This document shows, piece after piece, positions 1 through 11,642 of a stretch of DNA of 64,000 bases. Position numbers and translations under genes: made by a program. The DNA lies in assembly GCA_958510875.1 (NCBI GenBank), contig OY294070.1, positions 18,281,631-18,345,630 of the forward strand, in the 5' to 3' direction. The notes beneath the pieces are model-generated. The model did not search any database and was not told the origin of the DNA. It saw nothing but the letters and a program-made list of their open reading frames with translations. Position 1 is the stretch's first letter, and each line of letters opens with the position of its first letter. This stretch comes from Endomychus coccineus (Eukaryota; Arthropoda; Insecta; Coleoptera; Endomychidae).

Positions 1-530
1 AATGACGTCACATTTGGTTACTTTTAAAACCAAGTCACTGTCGGGAGAGGTGAAAGATGAACGAGTAGTAAGGTAAACAAAAGATAAGAGGCTGTCCCGA
101 CAAAGATCGAGAGCAGAGAGATCAACATGAGGGACAAGGCACGATTAATATTTATAGATAAATACGTCAATCAGTTGATGTTGAGATTCAGGAGAATAAA
201 TATGCCTATTTTTCCAAATCAACCTTTCTACTTGTCAAAAACAGTTCCAGTCAAACGTAAATATCCTTAAGAAAGGCGATTACTCTAGAACCGGGGTCTC
301 CAAGCTTTCCAGCCTTAGGGCCATACTGTTTACTCCGGTAAGTTACAAGGGCCAAAACCGCTTTAATTTTCCTGCCATTATCTGTAATTTCTAGACTAGT
401 CGCCGAGTACGCGCCCTTTCACATACGCCCAGCACCTATAGAACGTAAAGAAGGAGGTATGTGCCCTAGTGGTGTGCAGAGAGATGGCAGGTTGAACATG
501 GGGTAGATCACCCAAGATCTTACGAATTCA
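1..530. other. No recognisable feature
   Basis: I see no open frame of useful length, no RNA gene and no repeat shared with the rest of the window. The following non-LTR element is too degraded to say whether this stretch is its 5' portion. Confidence 0.4.
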
Positions 531-559
531 TTGACCTCTCTAGACGATCGTGGAAAGGT

Positions 560-725
560 GGGCGATCTCTCCCTTTCTATACATATTTCCATGATCGGTG
601 TTCATCAGCAATGTCGTCTGTTGTTTCACCACGAGAGATTCCAGATAGAGGGAATAGAGGATCTCCAGTTAGTGAACCCATTGTCAAGCTCGAGACGTGC
701 CGAACTTCTTCCTACCACACTCCTA
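560..725 (+). repeat. Dispersed repeat, 5' block (pairs with 2605-2690; copy at 19268-19425)
   Basis: This block resembles 19268-19425 over about 160 bp. Shared strings include TCGGTGTTCATCAG, GAGATTCCAGATAG and ATTGTCAA followed by CTCGAGAC. In the 19 kb copy the matching 3' block follows after about 45 bp, while here the two blocks lie about 1.9 kb apart with a reverse-transcriptase remnant between them. Either a retroelement inserted into this repeat, or the 19 kb copy is an internal deletion. Confidence 0.6.
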
Positions 726-774
726 AGGAGAGGAAGAGAACTCATGTGATCTTCATTCCTTAAGCGGGTAAGAA

Positions 775-2560
775 GAGCTATGTATTTTAAGGCAGGACCT
801 CTGAAGCATTATCCCCTTCACGAGGTACAGTATGGTAATCAGATGGGCAGATGTGTCGAGATGGCCCTCCATTCTGCAGTTGGTTTTATAGAGCAACAGC
901 TGAAGTGGAAGTGAGTCTGCATTGGTGCCTTCTAGGACATAGAGGGGGCCTTTAACAATAATTATAGGAGCTCTATTAAACAAACGGCGCTAGACCCTTG
1001 AAGTTGGACAGCTTTCCACGACGTGGCAATGGTATGAGAAGCATGTCCACAGGGAGATGTACTCTCCCCCCTTTCATGAAGTTTGGCGGTAGGTTTTGCG
1101 GATGTTATCGCCATACTCTCCAGATGAACCTACGAAGGCAACTCGCATGAGCTTGATCAACAACCCTCCATAATTAGAGAAGTGCGAGTCAGTTGACATT
1201 GCCGAGACGGTGAAATATCTGGGAATCACCCTGGACAAAAAACTACTCTGGCTGAAGCAACAGGAGACTAAGTGCCAAAATGTAATGATAATCTGTTGGC
1301 AGTGTAAGAGAGCAATTTGCATGAAGTGGGGTTTCGGGCCTAAGCAACTGATGTGGATCTACTCAGCTATTATTATCCCAAGACTCAGTCATGCAGTTCT
1401 CGTATGGTGGAAAAGAACCGAACTGGTTACAGCCCAGGAACTTCTGGACATAATACAGGAACTTTTCCTCAGAGGTATTACATCCACGAGGAAGAGTACA
1501 CCGACCGCAGTATTGAGGGCCTTGCTAGGCGTGCCCCCCCCCCCTATCAATGACGAGGAATCTCCCAATGATGGCGGTCCACAATCTTAGCTGCAATGGT
1601 TTCTTAAAGTGCAGGTCAAGTCCGTCTCTTTAGGAGGCAGCCTGAAAGGCTGCGATTAGAGCCGCAGGACATAATCAAAGCCCTGTGGTTCGCGAAGCAG
1701 GCTTTCAGGGGCGTCATCCCGTCGAGGGAGGAGCACGGCACAATTTGGTGTGCAGATCGGTTTAGAACAAACACAAGAGTCACAGCAGGCTTTCGCGGTC
1801 CCAGATATATTGATGGGTATTCCGTGTGAAAAGGGGATCTCAACACACGTCTTCCAAGCCGAGATGCTTGCCATCTACAGACGTGCGGAGAAGCTACTCG
1901 GCTATGGTAAGATAAATGAGACCATCTGGATCTGTTTGGACAGTCAAGCGGCACTCAACGCACTGAAAAGCCCTACTGGGTCCTAGAGACATGGATATCA
2001 AGGAGATCCTCAATAGACTAGTCGCTGGCAACAGGCTCAACCACTCAGGTTGGAAGGAAATGAGATAGCGGACAAACTGGCTAGAGATTGGTTCCCAAGA
2101 CCCCCTGCTGATTTCTCCTACAACAGATCTTGCGGAACCATCTGAGAAATCAACATGTCTCAGCATGGAGAAGCATTGACAGCTGCCGAACTGCCAAAGC
2201 GCTGATTGGCAATGAGGTAGGCCAAAGGGCAAGCGAAAAACTCTCGCTGAGTAGACAAAGCCTCAGGATAATCTCCGAGATCTTTACAGGTCACGGAATT
2301 ATGATGAAATTTAAAGATAAAATAGGGAAAAGCGACCCTCCCTTTCTGTAGAAGAAGCGAGGGAAAAAAAGTCGAGTTGTCAACCCACTTCCTTTGTGGA
2401 TGTCCTGCGCTCGCTCATTCGAACCTGGTTTACCTGGGTAGGTTCGGGGATCATCACATCCGATGACATACATAAAGGAGATCTTATGATTCTGTCGAGC
2501 AGCGGGGTATCCAAATTCCCCCTGAAAAAAGTAGCAGGGGATAGTGTTCAAGGTTCTTGG
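775..2560 (+). pseudogene. Non-LTR retrotransposon, RT + RNase H, dead
   Basis: This is a plus-strand remnant of the second ORF of a non-LTR retrotransposon of the RNase H-bearing I/Loa/R1-like assemblage; the exact clade is not resolved. In order I read a finger segment near 780-900 (ALHSAVGFIEQQLK), motif A DIEGAFNN near 940, motif B PQGDVLSPL near 1045, and a motif C reading VGFADVIA at 1083-1110. There one of the two catalytic aspartates of the usual xADD box is missing. The thumb follows (VKYLGITLDKKLLW at 1212-1250), then RNase H (FQAEMLAIYRRAEKLL and IWICLDSQAALNAL at 1850-1970). It ends with a cysteine-rich tail containing THFLCGCPAL near 2380. Many stops and frameshifts break it. The 5' part is missing. 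Confidence 0.85.
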
Positions 2561-2604
2561 TTAAGTGCACTGAACATTTTATCAAGCTCGCTACCATCTC
2601 AACC

Positions 2605-2700
2605 AATACAAAAATATCTTCTCTCAACATTCCACCGCTGGCTCACACGATGTTCATCGAACATTATAAGTTTTCCTCTCGTGTAGTCAAAGAGTAGGAA
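2605..2700 (+). repeat. Dispersed repeat, 3' block
   Basis: This block matches 19465-19555 and, more weakly, 26645-26700. The common core is a ctggctcacacgatgttcat-like segment, then TCGAACATTATA and CCTCTCGTGTAG. It lies just downstream of the dead non-LTR element and is the partner of 560-725. Confidence 0.6.
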
Positions 2701-3140
2701 AAAAGAATTCTTCTCAGTTTATAGGTCCAGTTGAACTTAATCTATCAAGTTCACCACAAAGATATAGTGCTGCGTTTATCTTTGCAATAAGTAAATGCAT
2801 CCACTGATTCATTAATTACTAACTGTTAATTACATCTTTCGATAATCGACAACTCTCCGATGTTCACCAACTCAAACAACAAATATTGCCCTCCGAAAGA
2901 GATAAGATTTAACACAGTCCAAATATTTACAACCTGCTGTTATTGGTTTAAGTGCAATCTAATCGCAGTTATCACATTAATAGAACTTTGACTTTATTGA
3001 GAATAATGACACAGCAGAACTATCTGTGACGAGAATTGGGAAAAAGCTAGAAAACAAACAAATGCCATACACGCGGGGTATTGCAAATAAAGACTTGATC
3101 TTGATCCCATGAGCAATCTGACGCAACCTGACATACGTCT
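2700..3140. other. AT-rich, no recognisable feature
   Basis: I see no coding potential and no structure beyond simple AT richness. Confidence 0.4.
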
Positions 3141-3142
3141 AA

Positions 3143-3858
3143 ATTTTATTCTTCAATCTAATCCCCCTGACATCAGTGCATACTATATATCGTTTCAGCA
3201 ACAATTCAATCGCCTTGAGTAAATATTCCTTCGATTTGTCTTCAAAATGTGCCCACACTGCAAAACTTGACCTCCTATTTAGCTAAAATAGATAGACTTA
3301 AATAATCGTTTTACAAATATTTTTAAGCATTTTTTAAACTTTTACTTTCCTCCTTAATTATATTAATAAAAAAATCACACTGTGATTATGGCATCCCTAT
3401 TCTCACGTCGGAGATACGGTGGTGTTAGCAGGGCTGAGAGTATAAGTAATTCAGTGTAAAACAAAGTGTTGCCTTGTGTAAACATTTACGAGGGCAACGC
3501 CTGACTATGAAAGAAACGGCACAGCTTAACAATAATCAAATTTTATTTTTCAGTCTAATCCCCCCGACACCAATGCAGATTTTATATCGTTTCAGCAACA
3601 ATTCAATCGCCCTGAAAAAATATTCCTTCGACTTGTCTTCAAAATGTACCCACACTGCAAACTATTCTGTTGAACATAAAATAAAATATTTTTTTTTTAG
3701 ACTAAAATAGATAAGCTTAAATAATCGTAAGCAAATATTTTTAAGCATTTATTTTATCTTTACTTACCCCCTCACCCCCTTTATATTAATAAAAAAATCA
3801 CACTGTGATCATCCCTATTCTCACGTTGGAGATAAGGTAGAGTTAGCAAGGGTGAAAA
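3143..3858 (+). repeat. Tandem direct duplication, offset about 397 bp
   Basis: Positions 3143-3455 and 3540-3858 are two direct copies. Both carry TCTAATCCCCC, then CGTTTCAGCAACAATTCAAT, CCTTCGA, CTTCAAAATGT and CCACACTGCAAA, then ATTAATAAAAAAATCACACT and TCCCTATTCTCACGT. Small indels distinguish them. The near-palindrome ATCACACTGTGAT occurs in both. No protein is implied. Confidence 0.85.
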
Positions 3859-3859
3859 A

Positions 3860-4435
3860 GCTTCAAGGGGGTAAGTCTTAATATATCGCATGTTACTCAT
3901 TTAGGGGTTTTAGAGCTGCAAAATTTAAAAATTATACAAAATTTTCACTAAAATGAGAATCAATTAAAAATGAGGTAAATGCATGTAATTATTTGTTAGG
4001 AGGTATGTATAAATCTATATTGATAATATCATGTATTTTTTGCCTTGTAGTTTGTCTAAGCCATTTTTTAATTTTGTATTTTCTGTACGTTTCCAAATCT
4101 GGATGTAACTCAAGGTCATTGTACAACCACATTAACATATTAAATATTACTCCACTGCTTTCAACACTATATTCCTCAAAATATTGCACATTAACAGTAA
4201 CACTGATTTATTCACTTCATCAGTGTGTCAAATAGTCTTTGCCCATATTTCTGGTGGTGCTTTTCTTAGTATCGTTCTACATGGTCACTGATTTTACTGT
4301 CGAACTACCATATCTACAAAGCACTGTCAGTACTTCAGAATCTTGCCAGAAATGATCGACAGTATCATCTTTGAAGATCACATTTCTCCAATATAATGGA
4401 TGAGCCACTCTTCGGTAATCTGACTACAAATAAAT
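3860..4435. other. AT-rich, no recognisable feature
   Basis: There are short open frames on both strands, but they are complementary shadows in AT-rich DNA. None resembles a known family. Confidence 0.4.
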
Positions 4436-4439
4436 GGAG

Positions 4440-5090
4440 AATTCATAATAAGTCATTCTAGCGCTATTTCCGGCTCCGGGATGTTCACGTGGCCTATCGA
4501 AATTAGAAGGTTCGAATTGTATAAAAACACAAACGCATGAACGCCAGACGACTTATGTAATTAGCTACGAACGTAATCATTTTGACATATCCTCGAGGAG
4601 CTCGCTGCGCGTAAGTTAGAGTTTATACATTTTACCTCTATTTTGTTAATTTGGGGCCGTTTCGAACCCCGTGCGGCCGGCGCCAGTTGTAATAAAGTAT
4701 TTTGGGCTATGGGCCGCTAGCTTTTACCCGCTTTCGGTATATTAAGTAGCAAGAAAATTCCCTTTCGTACGACGCACGTCCGATGCTAGTAGGTAACAGC
4801 TGAGAATACCTCAAACGGTTTTAATTAAATTTTCCTATTTAATCGACTTTTGGGGCCCGAGACTATGCTATTTAGTTGGCCCCGTTCATAAACTAACGAC
4901 ATGGAGCGAAAACCGCATGCGAAAAGTCCTCGTTAAGACGTTCTATGTACAGTAAATTTGCACTTTTCTAACTCGCGAGCTACACGCTTCTCACGTGAAC
5001 GTCATTCGATTTATCGAAAATTAACCAATTCAAAACAGTTTTCGACTCAGTTTGGAAGGTTCAAAGTTAACATTTCCACAATTTTAAGCT
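4440..5090 (+). repeat. Dispersed repeat core (inverted copy at 49065-49690)
   Basis: About 640 bp here match the reverse complement of 49065-49690. Shared blocks include GCTCGCTGCGCGTAAGTTAG, TAGAGTTTATACATTTTACC, TGGGCTATGGGCCGCTAGC, CAAACGGTTTTAATTAAATT and AAATTTGCACTTTTCTAAC-like strings. At 49 kb the core sits inside an element with 86 bp terminal inverted repeats. Here those terminal repeats are absent, so this copy is either truncated or a separate insertion of the same core. It is richer in CpG than its surroundings. Basic open frames in both copies look incidental. Confidence 0.8.
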
Positions 5091-5281
5091 CGGCCGAGCT
5101 ACATGGTAGGCGGAGTGGTAGGTGTCAGGATATTTCGTTAGGGTATTTGTTTTTTTAGATTTTCGTTACGGTATTTTTTTTTTGTTTTTTTTCTTGATTT
5201 GGTCGCCACGCTCAAAGCCCGCGATAAAAGCTATATGCAATAGCTTAAAAATTTCGGAATAAATTTAACGTTGCAATTATT

Positions 5282-5541
5282 ATGAGTATGTCTAAAACAC
5301 CACTCGAACATTTGTACAAAAGTGCAAAAATTTTCACTGGAAAGTGTACGCCGAAGAAAATTATTCACCGCGAAATGTCCAGATTAATCTTTTTATTGGC
5401 AAATCTCATATCCAGTTTGATAAAAAATCACACCTGCCTAAGTGTTGTCAGGGACCAAAGACCAGCAAATCCTGCTCTGACCTAGATATTCGCGAACAAT
5501 TAGACCCTAGTATGTTAAAGACGAACTACGCAAATATTTAA
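5282..5541 (+). other. Unrecognised open frames
   Basis: Two overlapping short frames run through this segment: a 67-residue one starting MSMSKTPLEHLYKSAKIF, and a second one offset by one base. I do not recognise either. The switch of plausible-looking sequence from one frame to the next (near 5350) could reflect a frameshifted coding remnant, but I cannot support that. Confidence 0.2.
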
Positions 5542-5544
5542 TAT

Positions 5545-6250
5545 TCACGCACTTATTGATTTCTGTGTGCCGAGTTGAAGTTCATATCGCTCAAGTAATA
5601 ATGTCGAAGACGACGCCGTCTCCATTCTACAGCTCCACAAAAACATCTCACGAACTCTTCAATGCATATCTCGATTAAGTGTTCATAGATAGGCATTCGG
5701 TCGGGATAATCCCTCAAATCTTCTATTCAGAAACGTTCCTAGACTCCATCGTATATTCGTTTAACCAGAGATAACATTGAAATACTAGCTTTATGGAAAC
5801 TTATTTCCGATGAAGTTTCTACATGTAACCTGATGAATGTGTCCTGGATATCATTGAAAAACAATCATCACGAGGGGGAAAGGAAGAAACGCATATAGAC
5901 TGTTGGGTTGTTTGAAGTGTCTCATGACCACCAACCTTGGATCAATACCAACAAATCGAGCATGTAACAATTGGGAATAATTGAATATCTTCATTTAATA
6001 CTTTTGCCAGATAAATATGATATCGATGAGTAACATTACAAACTAATAGTTCTAGAAAGCTCTTTTGTTGGATTATTACGCAGAATAAAATCGTTTCTTT
6101 CTTAGGAAGTAAACAATCAACCCCCACCATTAGCAGGTAGCGACCCTTTCTATTTATAGAAAGACTTAAGTTTGTTTTGTATTTGTGTAATATACTTTAT
6201 ATTAGTAACATACGATCTATTGACTACTAACTAGTCCAGGCTAAGAACCG
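5545..6250. other. No recognisable feature
   Basis: No coding, repeat or RNA signal that I can support. Confidence 0.4.
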
Positions 6251-6254
6251 AAAA

Positions 6255-7278
6255 ATAAAAAAAAAACATGTAAGTTCGAATCAAAAATTTTTTTTTGCAT
6301 TAGCTTCAGGAGGTTCTCATGATCATTCATACACCTTAAAACTTCTTGGGAACCCCAACCTCACACATTGGGGGCGAAAATGGCCTGAAATCTCCAAGTC
6401 TTGAATTGTACTTTCTACAAACAAAAGGTATTCTGGCATTTCTAGTGCACCCAGGAGATTTTTTGGGTCGCTAAACACGAATCCGTAGCCAGATTTACTT
6501 GCAATCCATCGTAGGGGTGGGTGGTACAATCGACAAAATTGACCCCTATACGTTATTTTGCAATTTACTCAATTTAGGCATTTCGAATGCACCAAGGAGG
6601 TTTTTTGGGTCGCTGAATACGATTCCGAAGCCAGATTTACTCGAATATCATCGTGGGGGTGGGAATTTTACAAAAATGGCTAATTTGACACGCTTCTAAA
6701 TTTTTTATTATTTTCGCATTGTAAATTTACTTCGGAGTAAATCTGGCTTCGGAATCGTATTCAGCGATCCAAAAAAACCCCTTGATGCATTCGAAATGCC
6801 AAAAACACGTAAATTGCAAAATAGCATATAGGGGTGCAAAATTGGCCAATTTCGTCGATTTTATCACCCCTACGATGGATTGCAAGTAAATGTGGCTACG
6901 GATTCATGATCAGCGACCCAAAAAACCCCCCTTAGTGCATTCGAAATACCTAAAACACGTAAATTGCAAAATAACATATTAGGGGTGCGAAATTGGCCAA
7001 TTTTGTCGATTTGACCACCCCTACGATGAATTGCAAGTAAATCTGGCTACGGATTCGTGTTCAACGACCCAAAAAACCTCCTAGGTGCACTCGAAATGCC
7101 AAAATACCTTTTTTATAGAAAATACAATTCAAGACTTTGAGATTTCGGGCCATTTTCTCCCCCAATGGGTGGGGTTGGGGTTCCCAAGAGGTTTTAAGGT
7201 GTATGAATGATCCTGAGAACCTCCTGAAGCTATGCAACAAAAAATTTTTGATTCGAACATACATGTTTTTTTTTTAAT
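6255..7278. mobile_element. Foldback element with tandem-unit arms
   Basis: The left end (ACATGTAAGTTCGAATCAAA at about 6267) is the inverted counterpart of the right end (TTTGATTCGAACATACATG at about 7247). The whole element folds on itself about a centre near 6715. Each arm is built from ~150 bp units anchored by a TTTTTTGGGTCGCT block: at 6459 and 6601 in forward sense, and at about 6764, 6913 and 7064 in reverse sense. This is the architecture of foldback (Galileo/FB-like) elements: long inverted ends made of tandem repeats and no transposase. Five units with three on the right imply unequal arm expansion. A target duplication is not obvious because the flanks are poly-A/T. Confidence 0.85.
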
Positions 7279-7279
7279 T

Positions 7280-7860
7280 ATAGCTAAAATCCCGGTTCAC
7301 AGCCTGAACTATATAACGGATGTAACAGACTATTCATTCCTAATTTTCAATAATAAAGTGAAGTACAAACTGGGTGTTATTTCACATTTCCTTATCCTAT
7401 AATACTACTATGATTCGCTCTCTCATCGAGCTCATCAGTAAAACGACAAAGTTTGAGCTCCACGAGAGATCGAAACAGCTGTCTAAATTTAGGATTGTTG
7501 AAATCACTGTTCTAGGTATAGCATTTAAAAAATAAAGTTTAGTTTAGTATGAATAATTTCTAACGTACTTATTTAAACTTTACCCAATTATAATTTAAAC
7601 CGTTCTTTTCTAGCTAGGAACAATGGAGTTTGAATAAGGGATTTTATTGACAGTTATACTACATTATACGGTCTACAATCGGATATACAGGGTGATTATT
7701 TGCGAGTTTCAATTAGATGTTTTAGAGAAACTGAAAAACTGTGATATGTCGTTTTTGTAAAAAAAAAATATTCCGTTATATTTTTTGCCGCGTCGCTATT
7801 TATGACTTGTTATCTCGATATTAATTGTCACCCGCCTATCATTGAAGCTTTACGTTTATT
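7280..7860. other. No gene; repeat end ACAGGGTG at about 7687
   Basis: The stretch is AT-rich and non-coding. The motif TATACAGGGTGATTATTTGC at 7684-7703 resembles the ends of other elements here (51237, 62460; inverted at 10565 and 29550), so an element end probably lies at 7686. Confidence 0.4.
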
Positions 7861-7874
7861 ATATCTTATTACAT

Positions 7875-8194
7875 ATACATTCTCGGGAAATAGGTCACAC
7901 CAACGCATATTCTTATTATTTTCGTCTTTACGTACGTTTCGGTCCCACGACCATCATCAGAAGACGTCTTATGTCTAAACACGAATAATCGAAACTGTAA
8001 CACATTAATGTTTTAATTATATGATATATCAAGAACCCACTGCTTAACAATTATAACAATATAACGCTCAAGTATCCATTTTCGAACCAGATGTTACAGA
8101 TCTATGAGGTAATAGAAATGTCAGACCTTATTAGAAATATTGCTATTTGAACATTCTAGCTAAAATATACTTTTAACATTATAAAGACGCATGT
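7875..8194 (-). mobile_element. Penelope-like element, 3' end (copy 1, distal part)
   Basis: This matches the 3' untranslated region of the Penelope-like copies at 13600-14015, 48650-48886 with 49852-50050, and 57330-57785. Shared strings are CTCGGGAAATAGGTCACA, TCTTTACGTACGTTTCGGT, GACCATCATCAGAAGAC and AAAATATACTTTTAACATTA. It reads on the minus strand. The coding portion resumes at 9561 after an insertion. Confidence 0.85.
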
Positions 8195-9560
8195 GGTGTA
8201 ACAAAGCTTAAATTTTGAAATATCATTTATTTTAGATCAGGCAGGAAATACGATTATTACACGTAAACTCCGGTTGAACAGTGCATTATATCAACAGATA
8301 TGCGTGAACTTCGAATATGTGTGATTGTCACTTTTCTAAATCTCCGTAATTTTGAATAAGTGTAATTATTCAAATAAATGAATTGAATTCATGCCCGCTT
8401 AAAAAATAGCATTCATTCCGATTAACGTATGTTGCAAAAACGGGGATCTGGTAAGTTAACGCGTCAAAGTTTGAACAACCTTATGTATAAAAAGGGCGAA
8501 CAACCAAAGAACTCCGATAACATTTGTTTACTGTGCCAAGAGGAACTACCGAGATATCATGAGCGCGAATTTTAGATCTAAAAAGTAGCGTCATTTTTAA
8601 GCATTGTTCAGGACATAAGTAAAAAAAGGCTCGGCACAAAATAAGGAATTGGTGGTGCGGACTTGACCAGAACTTCGAAAACATATAAAAGCAGTGACAG
8701 ACAAAAGATCGATCTCTTTTGTGATTTTGATTATCAATCAGTACCGTTAAAGTGAGATTATCATATTGAAATCAGAGTGAATTAATTATTATCCGAGTTC
8801 AAGTCAGATTTAAAATTTGAATAAACAATAGTGTTCCGTTTAGTGAATTTTACATAAGGTAAATGATAGCTTAATATTTTATTTTCGGGCATTACGATAT
8901 ATTTTCCGATCCGACCGAATTTTAACCGTTTGATATATCGTAGTGTGTTATTTCAAGTGATACTGCTATCTGAATAATTACCGAACACCGCTTATTGTTC
9001 TAGGAACTGCTTGATTTATATTTTCCGTAAATTGATCAATGTAAATCATTTATCAACCGATTCCGTACCGTTGAATTGAAATTAAATACCGAACATATCG
9101 TAAAAATAGATATGTTGTAAGAGTTTTCTTTTACCGCTTGAGCTTCTTTACATTTTCCGTCTGGGTGAATTTTTGTGAATTATACCGTTCAATTGCTTTC
9201 CACTAATTATTCTGAAAGTGTACTTGCTATAATTATTATATATTTCAATATTTGAAATTCCCCGTTTTATTAAGTTATTTCTGCTCCATCTTTAAATGAG
9301 CTAAGTTTTAACCAGGTATCAATTATAATTAAAGCCTACAATTTTGATACTGTTTTCTGACCAATGGGCCCTGGTTTTACTTCACTGTAGCTACCCTAGG
9401 GACAAGGCTATCTATAGATAGCATAGTGACAAGCCTTGTGGTGAGGACCCTAGCAGAAGTCCTCAAAAAGGAGTAAACATTTAGAAAAATCTGGCGCCCG
9501 AGGATTTGAAGTTTACCGCAGTAAGCAGTTTACCGAAAAGTCACAAGGTACACGTCATAG
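8195..9560 (+). mobile_element. LTR-retrotransposon-like insertion (LTR plus primer site)
   Basis: Compared with the intact copy at 50045-50075, this is extra sequence within the Penelope-like copy. It holds a core promoter (TATAAAA at 8684) and, near its right end, TGGCGCCCGAGG at 9492-9503. That string is of the kind used as a tRNA primer binding site just downstream of a 5' LTR. The same CTGGCGCCCGA string recurs at 34521. No gag, pol or second LTR is visible, so it would be a 5' fragment or a recombined remnant. I see no clear target duplication. Confidence 0.45.
9492..9503 (+). promoter_or_regulatory. Candidate primer binding site
   Basis: TGGCGCCCGAGG begins with the TGG expected for pairing to a tRNA CCA end and follows a putative LTR. 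Recurrence of the 11-mer CTGGCGCCCGA at 34521 supports, but does not prove, this reading. Confidence 0.4.
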
Positions 9561-9945
9561 TAGGAATTAGCAAGAGTTTTAATTAATTAAATTAGTATAA
9601 ATCTGACTCAATGAGTGAATATCTGTTCTATGAATTACAGACTTGGAGTCACGTTTTATGTGAATCATCTCCAGAATAGATCTTTTATAATAATTGGTTT
9701 CCTTAGTTAAAATATTAACATTTTTGTAATCGAATTGATGGTTATAATCGAAGCAGTGTTTAGGGAGGTGGTTTTTGTTTCTTGTACCATAGTTATGGCC
9801 ATACATTATTCTTCGTAAGTATTGTTTAGAGGTTCCTGTATAAGTCCCATCGCAATTTACACAATTTAATTTGTATACTGTGTGGGTTTGTTTATCTTTA
9901 GGTATAAAGGGTTTTAGAGTTGAAAAATATTTCCTAATTGTTATT
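9561..9945 (-). pseudogene. Penelope-like GIY-YIG endonuclease, C-terminal fragment (copy 1)
   Basis: On the minus strand one frame runs from about 9945 to 9579. It reads KDKQTHTVYKLNC, then CDGTYTGTSKQYLRRIMYGH, then a tail with KHCFDYNHQFDYKNVNIL and ETNYYKRSILEMIHIKRDS. This is the GIY-YIG nuclease region that ends Penelope-like element proteins, with the Y..C..C..TYTG core visible. The reverse transcriptase part is missing upstream. The match to copy 3 (50055-50395) is close. No stop breaks this fragment, but it cannot function alone. Confidence 0.85.
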
Positions 9946-9959
9946 TTGACAGGAGGTAG

Positions 9960-10115
9960 ATTTTATTTTGAAATTTAAAGCCTACTTAATATAATAGAAA
10001 AAATAAATTTTTTTACACAAACGCTGAAATGTGCGAAATGTGTTACCTTTACGGTTTGGAGAATTTTGCAGACAACTTTTGTTTGATTTTTTAATTTATT
10101 TTTAATTTTGCAATC
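9960..10115. other. AT-rich, unassigned
   Basis: No recognisable feature. It lies between the Penelope-like fragment and the half foldback element. Confidence 0.3.
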
Positions 10116-10119
10116 ATGA

Positions 10120-10585
10120 AGTTAACGTTTGCTTTTGTTACTTGTTCTAACGTTTAAATAAATTTTGTTTAATTAGTAAAAAAAAAAAATTATTTCATAA
10201 AATTGACCATGTTTTTCAACATAAAAGTACCTTTTTAGTTTAGAAAACATTGGCGGTTCAAATGGGCGTACTTTTTCCAGTGGCGTACAAGTTGGGGAGA
10301 AAAACACCAACTACCCCTTCAAAATCTCCACCGATTATGACTGGAAAAAAATTTGTTATCGCACAAAACATAGCTTACTACGAATAGAAAATGCTTACAA
10401 AAGCTGTTTCCTGTACGATAATCGGTTCCGGAGATATTCGCAAAAAACGAAATTTTTTTTTTCAATTCCAACTCAAAAATTGTGCATTTTAGAGGGTAAG
10501 TTAATACACTTTTTTTTTCAAATTTTTGGACGAGCTATCAGATCCTGAAGTCCTGCGCATATATTATGAAACACCCTGTATAACG
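10120..10585 (+). mobile_element. Half of a foldback element (copy of 51690-52180)
   Basis: This matches the central spacer and right arm of the foldback at 51237-52178. Shared strings are TTACTTGTTCTAACGTTT, GACCATGTTTTTCAACATAA, AAACATTGGCGGTTCAAATG, GTTGGGGAGAAAAACACC and GGTTCCGGAGATATTCGCAA. It ends near ACACCCTGTATAACG at 10572. The left arm is missing. Confidence 0.85.
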
Positions 10586-10589
10586 ATTG

Positions 10590-11640
10590 AACCTTAAGCA
10601 TGACTTGTACCGTGTACCGTTGAACTAGTGTAATTATAAATAAATAAACGAACGACAGCTTTCAGGGTCTTCAACCCACTTTTCTCCCTTAGCTCATGTT
10701 AGACATGACATCAACACCTACCAAATCATTGTTTGTTTATAATCTGAAACATCCCAGATTATAAATTCAATGGCATCAAGTTTTATCTTAGCACGTTCAG
10801 TCATAGTTTATTTTAACATCTGGAGCCAGGGTCTTGTCATCGGTACGCGAAATTCATCACGCTGAATCACAGGACAGTTGACAAAAACAAGCGTTAAACG
10901 ATTAAATTAAGTAATAGCGGGCCATGGTAGGTACGGACGTTCGTTGGCGTATATATTTAATCCGCTAAACTGTACTACCTACGGCACAGTCCATCATCAT
11001 AATACCGCTCTTTACGGCCGCATTAAAACGAGGTCACACTTATATTTTCTGTTTCGGTCCATTCTCCACACCTTTTAACAAAAACTACTATAAACAAACA
11101 AGCTTATGTGCAATGGCCAATTTTTCTAAGTGAATTTGAAACCTCTTTATGATCAAATTTAAATCAACTTCCGAAACTTTACATCAACTGTTTTCAACTC
11201 TCGAATATCATGTTAGTGGAAACATGCAAATTGTCGTTGCTGATTTCATTGGAGTTTTACCATCCTCTGCTTACAGAATATTTTTTCTTCCCTCAGTGTA
11301 ATATATTTTCTGATCCTACAATCATTTACATTTGATTCGCAGTACTATTTTGCGAACAAAAGTGATCACGTGATCAATTAATCTCATTTCATTACAAAAT
11401 GAGATGAAAATGAAAACGTAGTTAGGTGCATAAGAAGTTTTACGAATTAAACTAAGAATAAGTTATACCTACTCCATAATTCAAGATTCAAAAAGTGCTT
11501 AGTATCAAGTGCTAATGATTGCTAAGCACTTTCAGAAAGTTTTCGGCACAGTCCCGATATGTATGTATATATAAATACATCAATTTTGTCTCTAATCGGT
11601 TTGGAATACAAAAAATATAAAGAAACAAAAATGAAGATTA
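10590..11640. repeat. Non-coding; repeat segment at 11165-11285
   Basis: Most of this stretch has no recognisable content. The segment 11165-11285 is similar to 45465-45590 (ACTGTTTTCAACTCTCGAA against ACTGCTTTCAATTCTCAAA, and GGAAACATGCAAA in both), marking an unnamed dispersed repeat. Confidence 0.5.
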
Positions 11641-11642
11641 TA

